64,000 nucleotides of DNA from Micromonospora radicis (GCF_003583405.1 NZ_QXEC01000004.1:186001-250000); one strand, 5' to 3'; positions 1 to 8,126 are shown, numbered from the stretch's first letter. The notes: a model not told the origin generated them from the letters alone. Program-made: numbers and translations.

Positions 1-53
1 TCGAGGGCCGGGTGCTGCACTGGAACGCCGGCTCGGGCCGCAAGGGGGCGTGA
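1..53 (+). CDS. C-terminal tail of a gene cut by the window edge
   Basis: Reading from base 3 gives the tail EGRVLHWNAGSGRKGA followed by TGA at 51-53. The TGA shares a base with the ATG at 53 (TGATG), which is the normal arrangement of translationally coupled genes, so this is probably the preceding member of the catabolic operon that follows. Too little is present to name a family. Confidence 0.5.
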   Translation, partial: EGRVLHWNAGSGRKGA

Positions 54-1087
54 TGGAGCAGCACGCCCCGGTCATCGACGTACACGCCCACGCCCTGCCG
101 ACCCCCTTCCTCGCCGACCTCCAACGCCGTGGGCTGGCGGACCTGTCCCTCGTGGAGAAGGGCACACTGCACCTCGACGCCGGCATCTCGGGCCTGGCCC
201 CGGGCGCCGCGATCCCCTTCCCCGCCGAGCAGTACGACCTCGCCCGCCGGTTGGCCGCGATGGAGGCGACCGGAGTCGACCACCAGGCGGTCTCGGCACC
301 ACCTTTCGTGTTCGCCTCCGCGGCGAGCGACCCGGGCCTCGCCGCCGACCTCGCCCGCCGCTCCAACGACGCACTGGCGGAGTTCGTGGCCGGCTCGCGA
401 GGGCGGCTGGTGGCCCTGGCGACCGTCCCCGTCGGTACGCCCGACGCGGCGGGGGAGGCGGTCAGAGCCCTGGACGACCTGGGCGCCGCGGGTCTGGTGA
501 TCGGCACCTTCGGCGGCGGGCGCGAACTCGACCACGACATCAACGAGGAACTGTGGCAGGAGGTGGCCCGCCGCAGAGCCTTCGTCCTGGTCCACCCGAG
601 CCGGGCGTCCGAACCCGCTCGACTGCGTGACTTCCATCTCGTGCAACTGGCCGGGTTCCCGATGGAGACCGCGTTGGCCATCAGCCGGCTGATCTTCGCA
701 GGGGTACTCGACCGCCACGACCTGCGGCTCTGTCTCAGCCACGGCGGTGGATGCCTACCCGGTCTCGCCGGACGCCTGGACCTGGGCTGGGACCGCAAGG
801 CGGTGGCCCACACCTCACTGCGTCCCCCGTCGGAGTACCTCCGTCGGCTCTACTACGACACGGCGCTCTTCAGCCCGGTGATACTGCGGCGGCTGATCGA
901 GGACGTGACGGCAGACCGGGTCTGCCTCGGCACCGACACCCCGTTCGACGTCGCGGATCTCGCGCCGATCGAAACGGTCCGCGGCCTCGGGCTGCCGCCC
1001 GACCAGGCCGCCGCGGTACTCGGCGGCACCGCGGCGCGGCTGCTCGGCGGTCACCTTCGGCGGATTGCCGAAGTGGCCGACGGTTGA
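53..1087 (+). CDS. Amidohydrolase family 2 (ACMSD-like) metal-dependent hydrolase or decarboxylase
   Basis: A 344-aa protein of the amidohydrolase_2/ACMSD superfamily, which folds as a TIM barrel with a bound divalent metal. Visible landmarks are the N-terminal VIDVHAHA strand with the HxH metal ligands, FVLVHPS mid-protein, the LCLSHGGG histidine motif and the C-terminal CLGTDTPFD aspartate. Length is normal for the family. The ATG at 53 is preferred over GTG at 50 because it couples to the upstream stop. Members include aminocarboxymuconate-semialdehyde decarboxylase, gamma-resorcylate decarboxylase and uracil-5-carboxylate decarboxylase; the exact substrate cannot be read from sequence. 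The downstream FAH-family, isochorismatase-fold and aldehyde dehydrogenase genes make a ring-cleavage or heterocycle catabolic role likely (inference). Confidence 0.85.
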   Translation: MEQHAPVIDVHAHALPTPFLADLQRRGLADLSLVEKGTLHLDAGISGLAPGAAIPFPAEQYDLARRLAAMEATGVDHQAVSAPPFVFASAASDPGLAADLARRSNDALAEFVAGSRGRLVALATVPVGTPDAAGEAVRALDDLGAAGLVIGTFGGGRELDHDINEELWQEVARRRAFVLVHPSRASEPARLRDFHLVQLAGFPMETALAISRLIFAGVLDRHDLRLCLSHGGGCLPGLAGRLDLGWDRKAVAHTSLRPPSEYLRRLYYDTALFSPVILRRLIEDVTADRVCLGTDTPFDVADLAPIETVRGLGLPPDQAAAVLGGTAARLLGGHLRRIAEVADG

Positions 1088-1185
1088 CCGATGGCGCGGC
1101 GGCGACCGGTCGGGGACCGCCATTACGGTGGCAGCACCACAGCGGCGCACGACAATGTGCGCCCGCCGAACGATGGGATGGGGAT

Positions 1186-1902
1186 ATGGATCCAGTTGCT
1201 GGCCTGGCGCGATCGTCGCGTGCGCAGGCTGTGGCGGCCGCGATCGAACACGAGATCGAGACTCGCAACCTCGAACACGGGTACAAGTTGGGCACGAAGA
1301 CGGACCTGCGGGACCGGTTCGACGTGGGAATCGGCACCATCAACGAGGCGCTGCGGTTGTTGGTCTCGCACGGTGCCGTCGACCTGCGGCCCGGTGCCCA
1401 GGGCGGAGTCTTCGTCGCCTCGCCCGCGCCCTTCGTTCGACTCGGCCGCAAGATGCTGGAACTGAGCAAGGACTCGGTCAGCGTCGCGGACTGCCTGATG
1501 GTCCGCAACGCCCTCGACCCCCTGGTGATCTCCCAGGCCACCCAGCACCGCAGCGCGGACGACATCGAGGCCCTCCGGCGGATCGCCGACGAGATGTCCC
1601 AGGACTCCCTGTCGAGCATGGACTTCCTGCGCATCAACTGGCGGCTGCACCTGCGGATTCTCGAGATCGTCCCGAGCCCGGTCGTGCGGCACATGTACGG
1701 CTCGCTGATGGACTTCGTCCAGCAGCGGGTCCTGCACGTCAACGAGGACGTCGCGGACCGTGCGCACAGCCGGGTCGTCCACCGCGACCTGGTCGAGGCG
1801 ATCGCGAGCGGCGACCAGAAGCTCGCCGCCAAGGCCGTCAGCGCCCACCAGAACCTGCTCGAAGGCGGAAACTTCCCGGGAGGACAGGAACGTTATGGCT
1901 GA
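1186..1902 (+). CDS. GntR-family transcriptional regulator, FadR-like (FCD) subgroup
   Basis: A 238-aa cytoplasmic DNA-binding protein. Residues about 10-75 form a winged helix-turn-helix with the GntR pattern (LRDRFDVGIGTINEALRLL, then GAVDLRPGAQGGVFV). The remaining ~150 residues are mostly helical and suit the FCD effector-binding domain that binds carboxylate ligands. The ATG at 1186 follows a GGATGGGGAT purine-rich stretch. A longer reading frame extends upstream but overlaps the amidohydrolase and lacks GntR similarity there. The gene sits inside the operon and overlaps the next gene by 8 bp, so it is probably the local repressor responding to a pathway intermediate (inference). Confidence 0.85.
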   Translation: MDPVAGLARSSRAQAVAAAIEHEIETRNLEHGYKLGTKTDLRDRFDVGIGTINEALRLLVSHGAVDLRPGAQGGVFVASPAPFVRLGRKMLELSKDSVSVADCLMVRNALDPLVISQATQHRSADDIEALRRIADEMSQDSLSSMDFLRINWRLHLRILEIVPSPVVRHMYGSLMDFVQQRVLHVNEDVADRAHSRVVHRDLVEAIASGDQKLAAKAVSAHQNLLEGGNFPGGQERYG

Positions 1903-2515
1903 GGTACGAGCGGAACCCAGCACATCCGCGCTCGTCGTCGTGGACGTGCAGAACGACTTCTGCCACCCCGACGGCGTCTTCGCCCGGGCCGGGTTCGCGC
2001 TGACCGGCCTGGCGGAACTGATCGTCAACGTCAACACCCTGGTCCGGGCCGCTCGCGACGGCGGCCGGCCGGTGGTGTGGATCCGGATGGAGTGGTCGGA
2101 CGACGAGAGCGTCGGCGTCCTCGCCGAACGGAGCCGATTCCTGCGCCGGGAGGGGCTGCGTGCCGGTACCTGGGGCAGCGAACTGGTCGACGGCCTCGAC
2201 GTCTCGGCCGAGGACCTCGTCGTGACCAAGCAACGCTTCAGCGCCTTCTACCGCACCGACCTGGAGTCCCGGCTCCGGGGCCGGGGGGTGACCACGCTGG
2301 TGACCGCCGGAGTCCGGACGGACTTCTGCGTCGAGTCGACGGTGCGGGACGCGTTCTTCCGGGACTTCCGGGTCGTCGTGGCCCAGGACGCCACCGCCAG
2401 CTACGTCGACGACCTGCACGCCAACAGCCTGCGGGTGATGAACACCGTGTTCGCCCAGGTGACGGAGCTGGCCCCGGCCGCGGAGATCCTCCGCGGTGGT
2501 GGCGACCCCACCTGA
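1895..2515 (+). CDS. Isochorismatase-fold cysteine hydrolase (RutB/nicotinamidase-like)
   Basis: A 206-aa single-domain isochorismatase-superfamily enzyme. The catalytic triad is visible: Asp in VVVDVQNDFCH, Lys in VVTKQRFSAFY, and the nucleophilic Cys in RTDFCVESTVRDA. The stretch around GTWGSELVDGL and the Lys and Cys motifs resemble ureidoacrylate/maleamate-type amidohydrolases, which release ammonia from ring-opened heterocycles; assignment to one substrate is not possible. Start at ATG 1895 follows GGGAGGACAGGAA and overlaps the regulator's stop. In this operon it could remove an amide or ureido group from the intermediate handled by the neighbouring FAH-family enzyme (inference). Confidence 0.82.
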   Translation: MAEVRAEPSTSALVVVDVQNDFCHPDGVFARAGFALTGLAELIVNVNTLVRAARDGGRPVVWIRMEWSDDESVGVLAERSRFLRREGLRAGTWGSELVDGLDVSAEDLVVTKQRFSAFYRTDLESRLRGRGVTTLVTAGVRTDFCVESTVRDAFFRDFRVVVAQDATASYVDDLHANSLRVMNTVFAQVTELAPAAEILRGGGDPT

Positions 2516-2601
2516 CCCCTCCCGCTGCGTCCCCTTCTTTCGTCACATCGTTCTCGGGCGCTGCCGCGTCCGTACCCCGTCACACCCTCATGAGGAGAAC
2601 C

Positions 2602-3480
2602 ATGCGTATCTGCAACCACGACGGACGGCTGATCCTGATCCCGGCGGACCACCCCGTGACGGACGTACCGGAGACCGCGGTGGACGTCGAACGAGCCAGC
2701 GGCGGACGGTTCGGCAGCGACCCGCAGGGGGTCTTCTCGGACTGGGCGGCGTTCCGGGCCTGGTGCGAGGAGTCCACGGCCGAGCCCGACGTCAAGATCG
2801 ACGTCGAGAAGCTGGGTCCGCCGGTCCCAGCCCCGCGGCAGATCTTCGCGATCGGTCTCAACTACCTCGCCCACGCCGTCGAGTCCCGGATGGAGGGTGC
2901 GGCCGTTCCACCGACCTTCACCAAGTTCGTCTCCTGCCTCACCGGTCCGTACGCCTCCGTCACCCTGCCCAGCGCGAACGTCGACTTCGAGGTCGAACTG
3001 GTGGTCGCGATCAGCCGTACGGCGCACAAGGTCGCGGCGGAGGACGCCTGGGACCACGTGGCCGGGCTGATGGTCGGCCAGGACCTCTCCGAGCGGAAGG
3101 TCCAGTTGCAGCCGCCGGTGCCGCAGTTCAGCCTCGGCAAGAGCTACCCCGGCTTCGGCCCCACCGGCCCCTGGCTGATCACGCCCGAAGAGGTCGGCCG
3201 CACCGAGGACGTCAACAACCTGCGGATCTCCTCGGCGATCGACGGCGTGACGATGCAGGACGACACCACCGCGCAGATGATCCTGAACGTCGCGGACCTC
3301 ATCGCCCACCTCTCGTCCATCTGCACCCTGATGCCCGGAGACCTGATCTTCACCGGTACCCCCTCCGGGGTCGGACAGGCCCGCGAGCCACAGCGGTTCC
3401 TGCGCCCGGGAGAGGTGCTGGTCAGCACCATCGCGGGCGTCGGCCAACTGCGGACCTCACTCGTCGCCGCCGAGATCTGA
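2602..3480 (+). CDS. Fumarylacetoacetate hydrolase (FAH) family protein
   Basis: A 292-aa FAH-superfamily enzyme. The C-terminal two thirds contain the hallmarks: IFAIGLNYLAHA, the metal-binding acids in DFEVELVV and GQDLSER, GKSYPGFGPTGPW, and the late GDLIFTGTPSGVG strand. The family includes hydrolases, decarboxylases, hydratases and tautomerases acting on oxo-acids from aromatic and heterocyclic catabolism. The ATG at 2602 is preceded by GAGGAGAACC, a good ribosome binding site, after an 86-bp gap from the isochorismatase-fold gene. It ends 14 bp before the aldehyde dehydrogenase, so the two are co-transcribed. Confidence 0.88.
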   Translation: MRICNHDGRLILIPADHPVTDVPETAVDVERASGGRFGSDPQGVFSDWAAFRAWCEESTAEPDVKIDVEKLGPPVPAPRQIFAIGLNYLAHAVESRMEGAAVPPTFTKFVSCLTGPYASVTLPSANVDFEVELVVAISRTAHKVAAEDAWDHVAGLMVGQDLSERKVQLQPPVPQFSLGKSYPGFGPTGPWLITPEEVGRTEDVNNLRISSAIDGVTMQDDTTAQMILNVADLIAHLSSICTLMPGDLIFTGTPSGVGQAREPQRFLRPGEVLVSTIAGVGQLRTSLVAAEI

Positions 3481-3494
3481 GAGGAGCCGGACCG

Positions 3495-5000
3495 ATGAGG
3501 ACGATCACGCACTGGATCGGCGGCCGAGAGACCGCGGGCGACTCCGACCGGCGAGCAACCGTCTGGAACCCGGCGACGGGCCAACGACAGGCGCAGGTGG
3601 TCCTCGGGTCGAAGGCCGACGTCGCGGCGGCGGTCGCCGCCGCGACGTCGGCCTTCGAATCCTGGTCCCAGGCGTCCCTGAGCGCCCGCACCAGGGTGCT
3701 GTTCCGCTTCCGTGAACTGGTCGCCGCGCACCTGGACGACCTGGCCGAGCTGATCACCGCCGAGCACGGCAAGGTGGTGTCCGACGCCGCCGGGGAGGTC
3801 CAGCGGGGGCTGGAGGTCGTGGAGTACGCCTGCGGCATCGCCGAACTGCTCAAGGGCGAGTACAGCAGCGAGGTCAGCACCGGCATAGACGTCGTATCCG
3901 TGCGGGAACCGCTCGGAGTGACCGTCGGCATCACCCCCTTCAACTTCCCGGTGATGGTGCCGATGTGGATGCACCCGGTGGCGATCGCCTGCGGCAACAC
4001 CTTCGTGCTCAAGCCGAGCGAGCGCGACCCCTCCCCGTCGATGCTCATCGCCGAGCTGTACCGGCGGGCGGGGTTGCCCGACGGCGTGTTCAACGTCGTC
4101 CAGGGCGACCGGGAGTGCGTGGACGCCCTGCTGGAACATCCGGACGTGGCCGCGGTGTCCTTCGTCGGCTCGACCGCGATCGCCCGCCAGATCCATCTCA
4201 AGGCCAGCGCCAACGGCAAGCGGGTGCAGGCCCTCGGCGGTGCCAAGAACCACGCCGTCGTCCTGCCCGACGCCGACCTCGACTTCGCCTCCGGACACAT
4301 CAGCTCCGCCGCCTTCGGGTCGGCGGGGGAGCGATGCATGGCCATCTCCGCCGCGGTCGCCGTCGGCGACCGGGCCGACGGCCTGGTGGAGGCGCTCGCC
4401 GACCGGGCGACCCGGGTGCGGGTGGGCCCGGGTACCGATCCGACCTCGGAGATGGGCCCGGTGGTCACCCGGCAGGCCAAGGAGCGGATCGTGGACCTGA
4501 TCGGCTCGGGTGAGTCCGCGGGGGCACGGCTTCGGGTCGACGGGCGGAACCACCTGGTGCCGGGCCACGAGGAGGGCTTCTTCGTCGGGCCGACGCTGAT
4601 CGATCACGTCGACACCGGGATGGCGGTCTACCGGGAGGAGATCTTCGGCCCGGTGCTGTCGGTGGTGCGGGTCGACGACATCGAGGCGGCGATCGCGCTG
4701 ATCAACGCCAATCCGTACGGCAACGGCACGGCGATCTTCACCTCCAGCGGCGCCGCGGCCCGGCGCTTCCGGCGCGGCGTACAGGTCGGCATGGTCGGAG
4801 TGAACGTGCCGGTGCCGGTGCCGGTGGCGTACCACTCCTTCGGCGGGTGGAAGGACTCCCTCTTCGGGGACAGGCACGTCCACGGGCCGGAGGGGGTGGC
4901 CTTCTACACGAGGGCCAAGGTGGTCACGAGCCGCTGGCCGGACCGGGCCGCACCCCGTGAATCCGTCTCCTACGACTTTCCGACCGGCGGGACGGCCTGA
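3495..5000 (+). CDS. mmsA: Methylmalonate-semialdehyde dehydrogenase-like (MmsA-type) aldehyde dehydrogenase
   Basis: A 501-aa ALDH-superfamily protein, the usual MmsA length. It shows the Rossmann region GVTVGITPFNFPVMVPMW, the KPSERDPS segment, SFVGSTAIARQIH, and the catalytic Cys in FGSAGERCMA. The segment QALGGAKNHAVVLPDADLD is typical of CoA-acylating methylmalonate/malonate-semialdehyde dehydrogenases. It would turn a short-chain semialdehyde into an acyl-CoA with NAD+ and is last in the operon, feeding central metabolism (inference). Start at ATG 3495 follows GAGGAGCC. Its 5' part carries a 50-bp near-palindrome described separately. A related malonate-semialdehyde enzyme (IolA) cannot be excluded. 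Confidence 0.88.
   Translation: MRTITHWIGGRETAGDSDRRATVWNPATGQRQAQVVLGSKADVAAAVAAATSAFESWSQASLSARTRVLFRFRELVAAHLDDLAELITAEHGKVVSDAAGEVQRGLEVVEYACGIAELLKGEYSSEVSTGIDVVSVREPLGVTVGITPFNFPVMVPMWMHPVAIACGNTFVLKPSERDPSPSMLIAELYRRAGLPDGVFNVVQGDRECVDALLEHPDVAAVSFVGSTAIARQIHLKASANGKRVQALGGAKNHAVVLPDADLDFASGHISSAAFGSAGERCMAISAAVAVGDRADGLVEALADRATRVRVGPGTDPTSEMGPVVTRQAKERIVDLIGSGESAGARLRVDGRNHLVPGHEEGFFVGPTLIDHVDTGMAVYREEIFGPVLSVVRVDDIEAAIALINANPYGNGTAIFTSSGAAARRFRRGVQVGMVGVNVPVPVPVAYHSFGGWKDSLFGDRHVHGPEGVAFYTRAKVVTSRWPDRAAPRESVSYDFPTGGTA
3609..3658. repeat. 24-bp perfect inverted repeat inside the mmsA-like coding sequence
   Basis: Arms 3609-3632 and 3635-3658 are exact reverse complements separated by 2 bases; the arms begin TCGAAGGCCGACG and end CGTCGGCCTTCGA. 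The DNA encodes an Ala-rich helix around residues 39-54. Any mRNA would form a very stable hairpin about 115 nt after the start codon. Confidence 0.85.
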
Positions 5001-5039
5001 CTTCGGATCGGAGCCGGCCCGCAACGACGGGTACCGCGA

Positions 5040-5307
5040 GCGGTCCTCGGGTTCGATAGGTTGCCACCATGGACCTGCAGCCACCCGTGGCGACCGGAGC
5101 CGGGGCGGTCATCGCGCTCGCCGGCACGTTGCTCGCCGACGTGGGCCGGGACCGGCGGCAGTGTGACCGGGGCGTCGACAGCTCCGGCTGACCCACGAAG
5201 AGGTACTTGTCGAAGTACTCCGTACTGACCTGCCCGGAGCGCGGCCGGAACTGCCCGATCAGATGGCAGGCCGGCCGGTGCACGACTTGCTCCTCACGCG
5301 ACGTCAT
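5040..5307 (-). pseudogene. Degraded orotate phosphoribosyltransferase-like (PyrE-type) gene remnant
   Basis: On the minus strand from ATG 5307 the reading begins MTSREEQVV, followed by CHLIGQFRPRSGQVSTEYF and DKYLFVGQPEL. This matches the start of bacterial OPRT-type proteins, where an SGxxSxYYFDKYLFxxxP motif lies near the N-terminus. Similarity fades after about 48 residues; a weaker stretch NVPASAMTAPAPVATG could correspond to the following LAGLELGGVPVAT strand. The PRPP-binding motif expected further on is absent and the frame runs into unrelated mmsA antisense sequence. It is therefore a 5' fragment, not a working gene. The identification rests on pattern recognition of one motif. Confidence 0.5.
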
Positions 5308-5324
5308 GCCGGATAGTCGGCGCC

Positions 5325-6440
5325 GTGGCGGAACACCTGACCGTGGGACGGGTGGCGGAGCTGACCGGCGTCAGCGTCCGCACCCTGCACCACTACGACG
5401 AGATCGGCCTGCTGGCGCCGTCCACCCGGACCACGGCCGGCCACCGGGCCTACTCCGCCGCCGACGTGCAGCGGCTCCGGGAGGTGCTCGCCTACCGGCG
5501 GCTCGGCTTCGGGCTGCGGGAGATCGCCGATCTGGTCGACGACCCGGCCACCGACGCGGTCGCGCACCTGTGCCGGCTACGCGGTCTGCTGTCGGATCAG
5601 CGCGACCGCGCCGCCGCCATGGTGGCGGCCATCGACCGGGAACTGGACGCCCGGGCGAGGGGCATCAGAACGACACCGGAGGAGCAACTGAGGATGTTCG
5701 GTGCCCAACTGTACGACGCCATCGGGTCCGCGTACCCCGCCACCCGCCGTACCGAACCGAGGATCGCCGCGCGCATCTGGGACGCGCTGGGCGACGCCCG
5801 GACGGTGCTGAACGTCGGTGCCGGCACCGGTTCCTACGAGCCTCCCGACCGCGACGTCACGGCGGTCGAACCGTCGGCGGTCATGCGGGCCCAACGTCCC
5901 CCGGGCGCGGCACCGTGCGTGGCGGCCGCCGCGCAGCGGCTGCCGTTCCCCGACCGGTCCTTCGACGCCGCGATGGCGGTCAGCACCGTCCACCACTGGC
6001 CGGACCCGATCGCCGGGCTGCGGGAGATGCGGCGGGTGGCCCGCCGCGTGGTGGTGTTCACCTACGACGCCGACGACACCGGCTGGCGGCAACGGTTCTG
6101 GCTCACCCGCGACTACCTGCCCGAGTTCGCGGAGCTACTCGTCGGCTGGCCCGCCCTGGCCGACCTGGCCGACGCGATCGGCGGACGCGCGGAGCCGGTG
6201 CTCGTCCCGTGGGACTGCGTCGACGGCTTCTTCGAGGCGTACTGGCGCCGACCCGAGGCGTACCTGGACGAACACGTCCGACGCGCGGTGTCGGTGTGGA
6301 CCAGGGTCGGGCCGCGGGCCGAGCAACGGGCGGTCGACACCCTCCGCGAGGACCTCACCTCGGGCCGGTGGGCCGAGCGCAACCGCGACGTCGTCGCCCT
6401 CGACACCGCCGAACTCGGCCTGCGCCTGCTGGTGGCCTGA
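5325..6440 (+). CDS. MerR-type regulator fused to a class I SAM-dependent methyltransferase
   Basis: A 371-aa two-domain protein. Residues 4-72 are a MerR winged helix (VGRVAELTGVSVRTLHHYDE, then GLLAPS and YSAADVQRL), followed by a helical linker to about 112 like the MerR dimerisation helix, and TPEEQLRMFG as in TipA-type proteins. From about 125 onward it is a methyltransferase: VLNVGAGTGS (161-170) is the SAM-binding loop, VTAVEPS motif II, RLPFPDRSFDAA and STVHHWPDP the later motifs. Usually these two families are separate proteins. GTG 5325 lies 7 nt after GATAGT, suggesting a leaderless mRNA. The methyltransferase part may methylate a small ligand or sense SAM; function is unknown. Confidence 0.8.
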   Translation: MAEHLTVGRVAELTGVSVRTLHHYDEIGLLAPSTRTTAGHRAYSAADVQRLREVLAYRRLGFGLREIADLVDDPATDAVAHLCRLRGLLSDQRDRAAAMVAAIDRELDARARGIRTTPEEQLRMFGAQLYDAIGSAYPATRRTEPRIAARIWDALGDARTVLNVGAGTGSYEPPDRDVTAVEPSAVMRAQRPPGAAPCVAAAAQRLPFPDRSFDAAMAVSTVHHWPDPIAGLREMRRVARRVVVFTYDADDTGWRQRFWLTRDYLPEFAELLVGWPALADLADAIGGRAEPVLVPWDCVDGFFEAYWRRPEAYLDEHVRRAVSVWTRVGPRAEQRAVDTLREDLTSGRWAERNRDVVALDTAELGLRLLVA

Positions 6441-6479
6441 ACGGCGGGCCGGTCCGGCGTCCGGCTCCACCCGGGCGCG

Positions 6480-7085
6480 CTAGAAGGCGGCGCGCAGGAT
6501 GTCGCGGTGTGCCCGTACATAGCGGATGTCCGCCTCGTACAGATCGGCGTGCCCGTCCGCGATGTGCCGCTGGAACGCCGGGTTGCCCAGCCCCTGTAAG
6601 GGCGCGAAGCGGTAGGCGGCGTAGGCGACGTCCCAGACGCGGGGACCGGGGTGGACCGCGTCGAAGTCGATGAACGCCACGGCCGACCCGTTGCGGACCA
6701 CACAGTTGTACGGGGCGGCGTCGCCGTGGCACATCACCTCGGCAGGCTGCCGCACCGGCAGGAGCCAGGGGTCGTCGGAACGCGGCCGGAACGTGACGCT
6801 CGCGTCGTGCAGACCCCGCAGCAGCGCGGCGGCGGTGGTGAGCAACTCGCGCGTACGCAGGTCCGGCGTGAGCGCGTCGGGCACCTCGCCGTCGACGAAG
6901 GTGAGCACCTCGTTGCCCGCACCGTCGAAGCCGCGTGGCTCCGGCGCGCCGTGGAACCCGTGCTCGTGAAGGTGCCGCAGGAACCGGTGGATCGCCGGCG
7001 CCGCCGAAGACACCGGCCGATGGACGACGTCGCCGCGGCGGCGCACCACGTGCACTCCGCCACGGAACTCCTGTTCCTCGGTCAT
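6480..7085 (-). CDS. Aminoglycoside phosphotransferase (APH)-fold kinase, short
   Basis: A 201-aa protein with the APH/choline-kinase fold. It has the catalytic loop CHGDAAPYNCVV, the metal-binding IDFDAVHPG, and the following WDVAYAAYRF. The N-terminal lobe is short: only a GGVHVVRRRGDVVHRP strand pair precedes the helical FLRHLHEHGF segment, so it is smaller than typical APH enzymes (about 260 aa). Start at ATG 7085 was chosen because the open frame further upstream has no family similarity. Family members phosphorylate antibiotics, homoserine or choline-like alcohols; no resistance claim is justified. It converges with the MerR fusion gene, with 39 bp between their stops. Confidence 0.75.
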   Translation of the reverse strand: MTEEQEFRGGVHVVRRRGDVVHRPVSSAAPAIHRFLRHLHEHGFHGAPEPRGFDGAGNEVLTFVDGEVPDALTPDLRTRELLTTAAALLRGLHDASVTFRPRSDDPWLLPVRQPAEVMCHGDAAPYNCVVRNGSAVAFIDFDAVHPGPRVWDVAYAAYRFAPLQGLGNPAFQRHIADGHADLYEADIRYVRAHRDILRAAF

Positions 7086-7175
7086 CCGCTGCTCGCTCGT
7101 CGTTGCCGCGGCCCGGGTGCCGGTGCCCGAGCGGCGGCAGACTAAGCCCCGGGAGACCAGCACACAAGACGTGCC

Positions 7176-7996
7176 GTGGATTCGGGCTGCAGCTTCGCCG
7201 GCACCGTCTGCGCGTCCCGCAAGGGCGGTTCGGCGAGCACGGATCTGACCTGGCTCTTCAACGACCACCAGGGCACCCAACAGACCGCCGTCAACGCCGG
7301 CACCCAGGCGGTGTCGATCCGCCGACAGACCCCGTACGGAGCTCCGCGCGGCGCCAATCCGGTCTGGGTCAACAACAAGGGCTTCGTCGGCGGGGACATC
7401 GACCCACCGGCCTGACCAACGTCGGCGCCCGCCAGTACGACCCCACCCTGGGCCGGTTCATCTCCGTCGACCCGGTCCTCGTCGCCGACGACCCAGCCCA
7501 GTACAACGCCTACCAGTACGGCGGAAACAACCCGATCGACAACGCCGACCCGACCGGCCTGTACTTCACGGAAGACGGTGAGGACACCGGCGACCGCGCC
7601 TACGTCGACACCACTCCCTCCGGGGAGACAGTAACCAAGATCGTCAAGAAGTACGTGCCCCCAGGCTGCGGGGCCAGCTGCCAGCAGCAGCGGGAGGCGT
7701 TCCGGAAGGCCAGCAACGAACGTGCCGAGGCGGAACGCAAACAACGCGAATGCCAGGCCAGCTTCTGGTGCCGCAACGCCGGTGCGGTGGGCGCGGTCGC
7801 CGGTGTCGCCGCCGGTGTCATCGTCGGCGGAGCCTGCACGGCCGGAAGCTTTGCTACTCGCTGCGCAGTGCCGCCGAGCGTGGCCAGGCGAGGAACCGCG
7901 CGTGCAGCACCCCCGACGGGGTGTGTGGCAGGTCCTCGCACGCCTGCACCAGGTACGCCGACAGGTGCAGCATCAGCGACACCCGTGCACCGGTGA
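7176..7996 (+). pseudogene. RHS-repeat core fragment, 5'-truncated and frameshifted
   Basis: The first frame (from 7176) reads LTWLFNDHQGTQQTAVNA, then RRQTPYGAPRGANPVW and GFVGGDID before a stop. The next frame continues TGLTNVGARQYDPTLGRFIS, VDPV and NPIDNADPTGLY. Joined, this is the conserved RHS-associated core (DPTGLTNxGAREYDPxxGRFISVDP). Adding one C in the CCC run near 7402-7405 restores the frame, so a 1-bp deletion is the cause. Everything upstream (YD repeats, signal) is missing. After the core come a Cys-rich charged stretch and a hydrophobic AVAGVAAGVIVGGACTAG, the usual position of a variable toxin tip, cut off near 7850 where a minus-strand gene ends. Confidence 0.75.
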
Positions 7997-8105
7997 ACTC
8001 CGCGACGAGCTGCCGTTTACGAGTCCGACAGGGCCACGCCGCCCCGCACCCCGCGCAGATCCACTGCGGCCGTACCGGCTGATGCACCGACAACAACCCC
8101 ACCAC
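7854..8105 (-). CDS. Small actinobacterial W-C-x2-C protein (often labelled flavin reductase)
   Basis: An 83-aa protein with RPQWICAGCGAAWPC near the N-terminus and a C-terminal half (LMLHLSAYLVQACEDLP, then LHARFLAWPR) of the kind seen in a small family widespread in actinomycetes. The paired cysteines could bind a metal. No reaction is known to me, and the common flavin reductase label is not supported by any visible flavin motif. GTG 8105 and GTG 8102 are both possible starts. Its 3' end overlaps the end of the RHS remnant on the opposite strand. Confidence 0.6.
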   Translation of the reverse strand: MVGLLSVHQPVRPQWICAGCGAAWPCRTRKRQLVAEFTGARVSLMLHLSAYLVQACEDLPHTPSGVLHARFLAWPRSAALRSE

Positions 8106-8126
8106 CCCTCCGGCTCGTTGGAAGGG

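Noticed and set aside
5069..5191. A 40-codon plus-strand frame starting MDLQPPVATGAGAV
   Set aside because: It is antisense to the OPRT-like remnant, has no ribosome binding site and no relatives I can recognise.
7176..7996. Active RHS polymorphic toxin with the 7854-8105 minus-strand gene as immunity gene
   Set aside because: The RHS piece lacks its body and is frameshifted, and the small gene is on the opposite strand and belongs to a general actinobacterial family.
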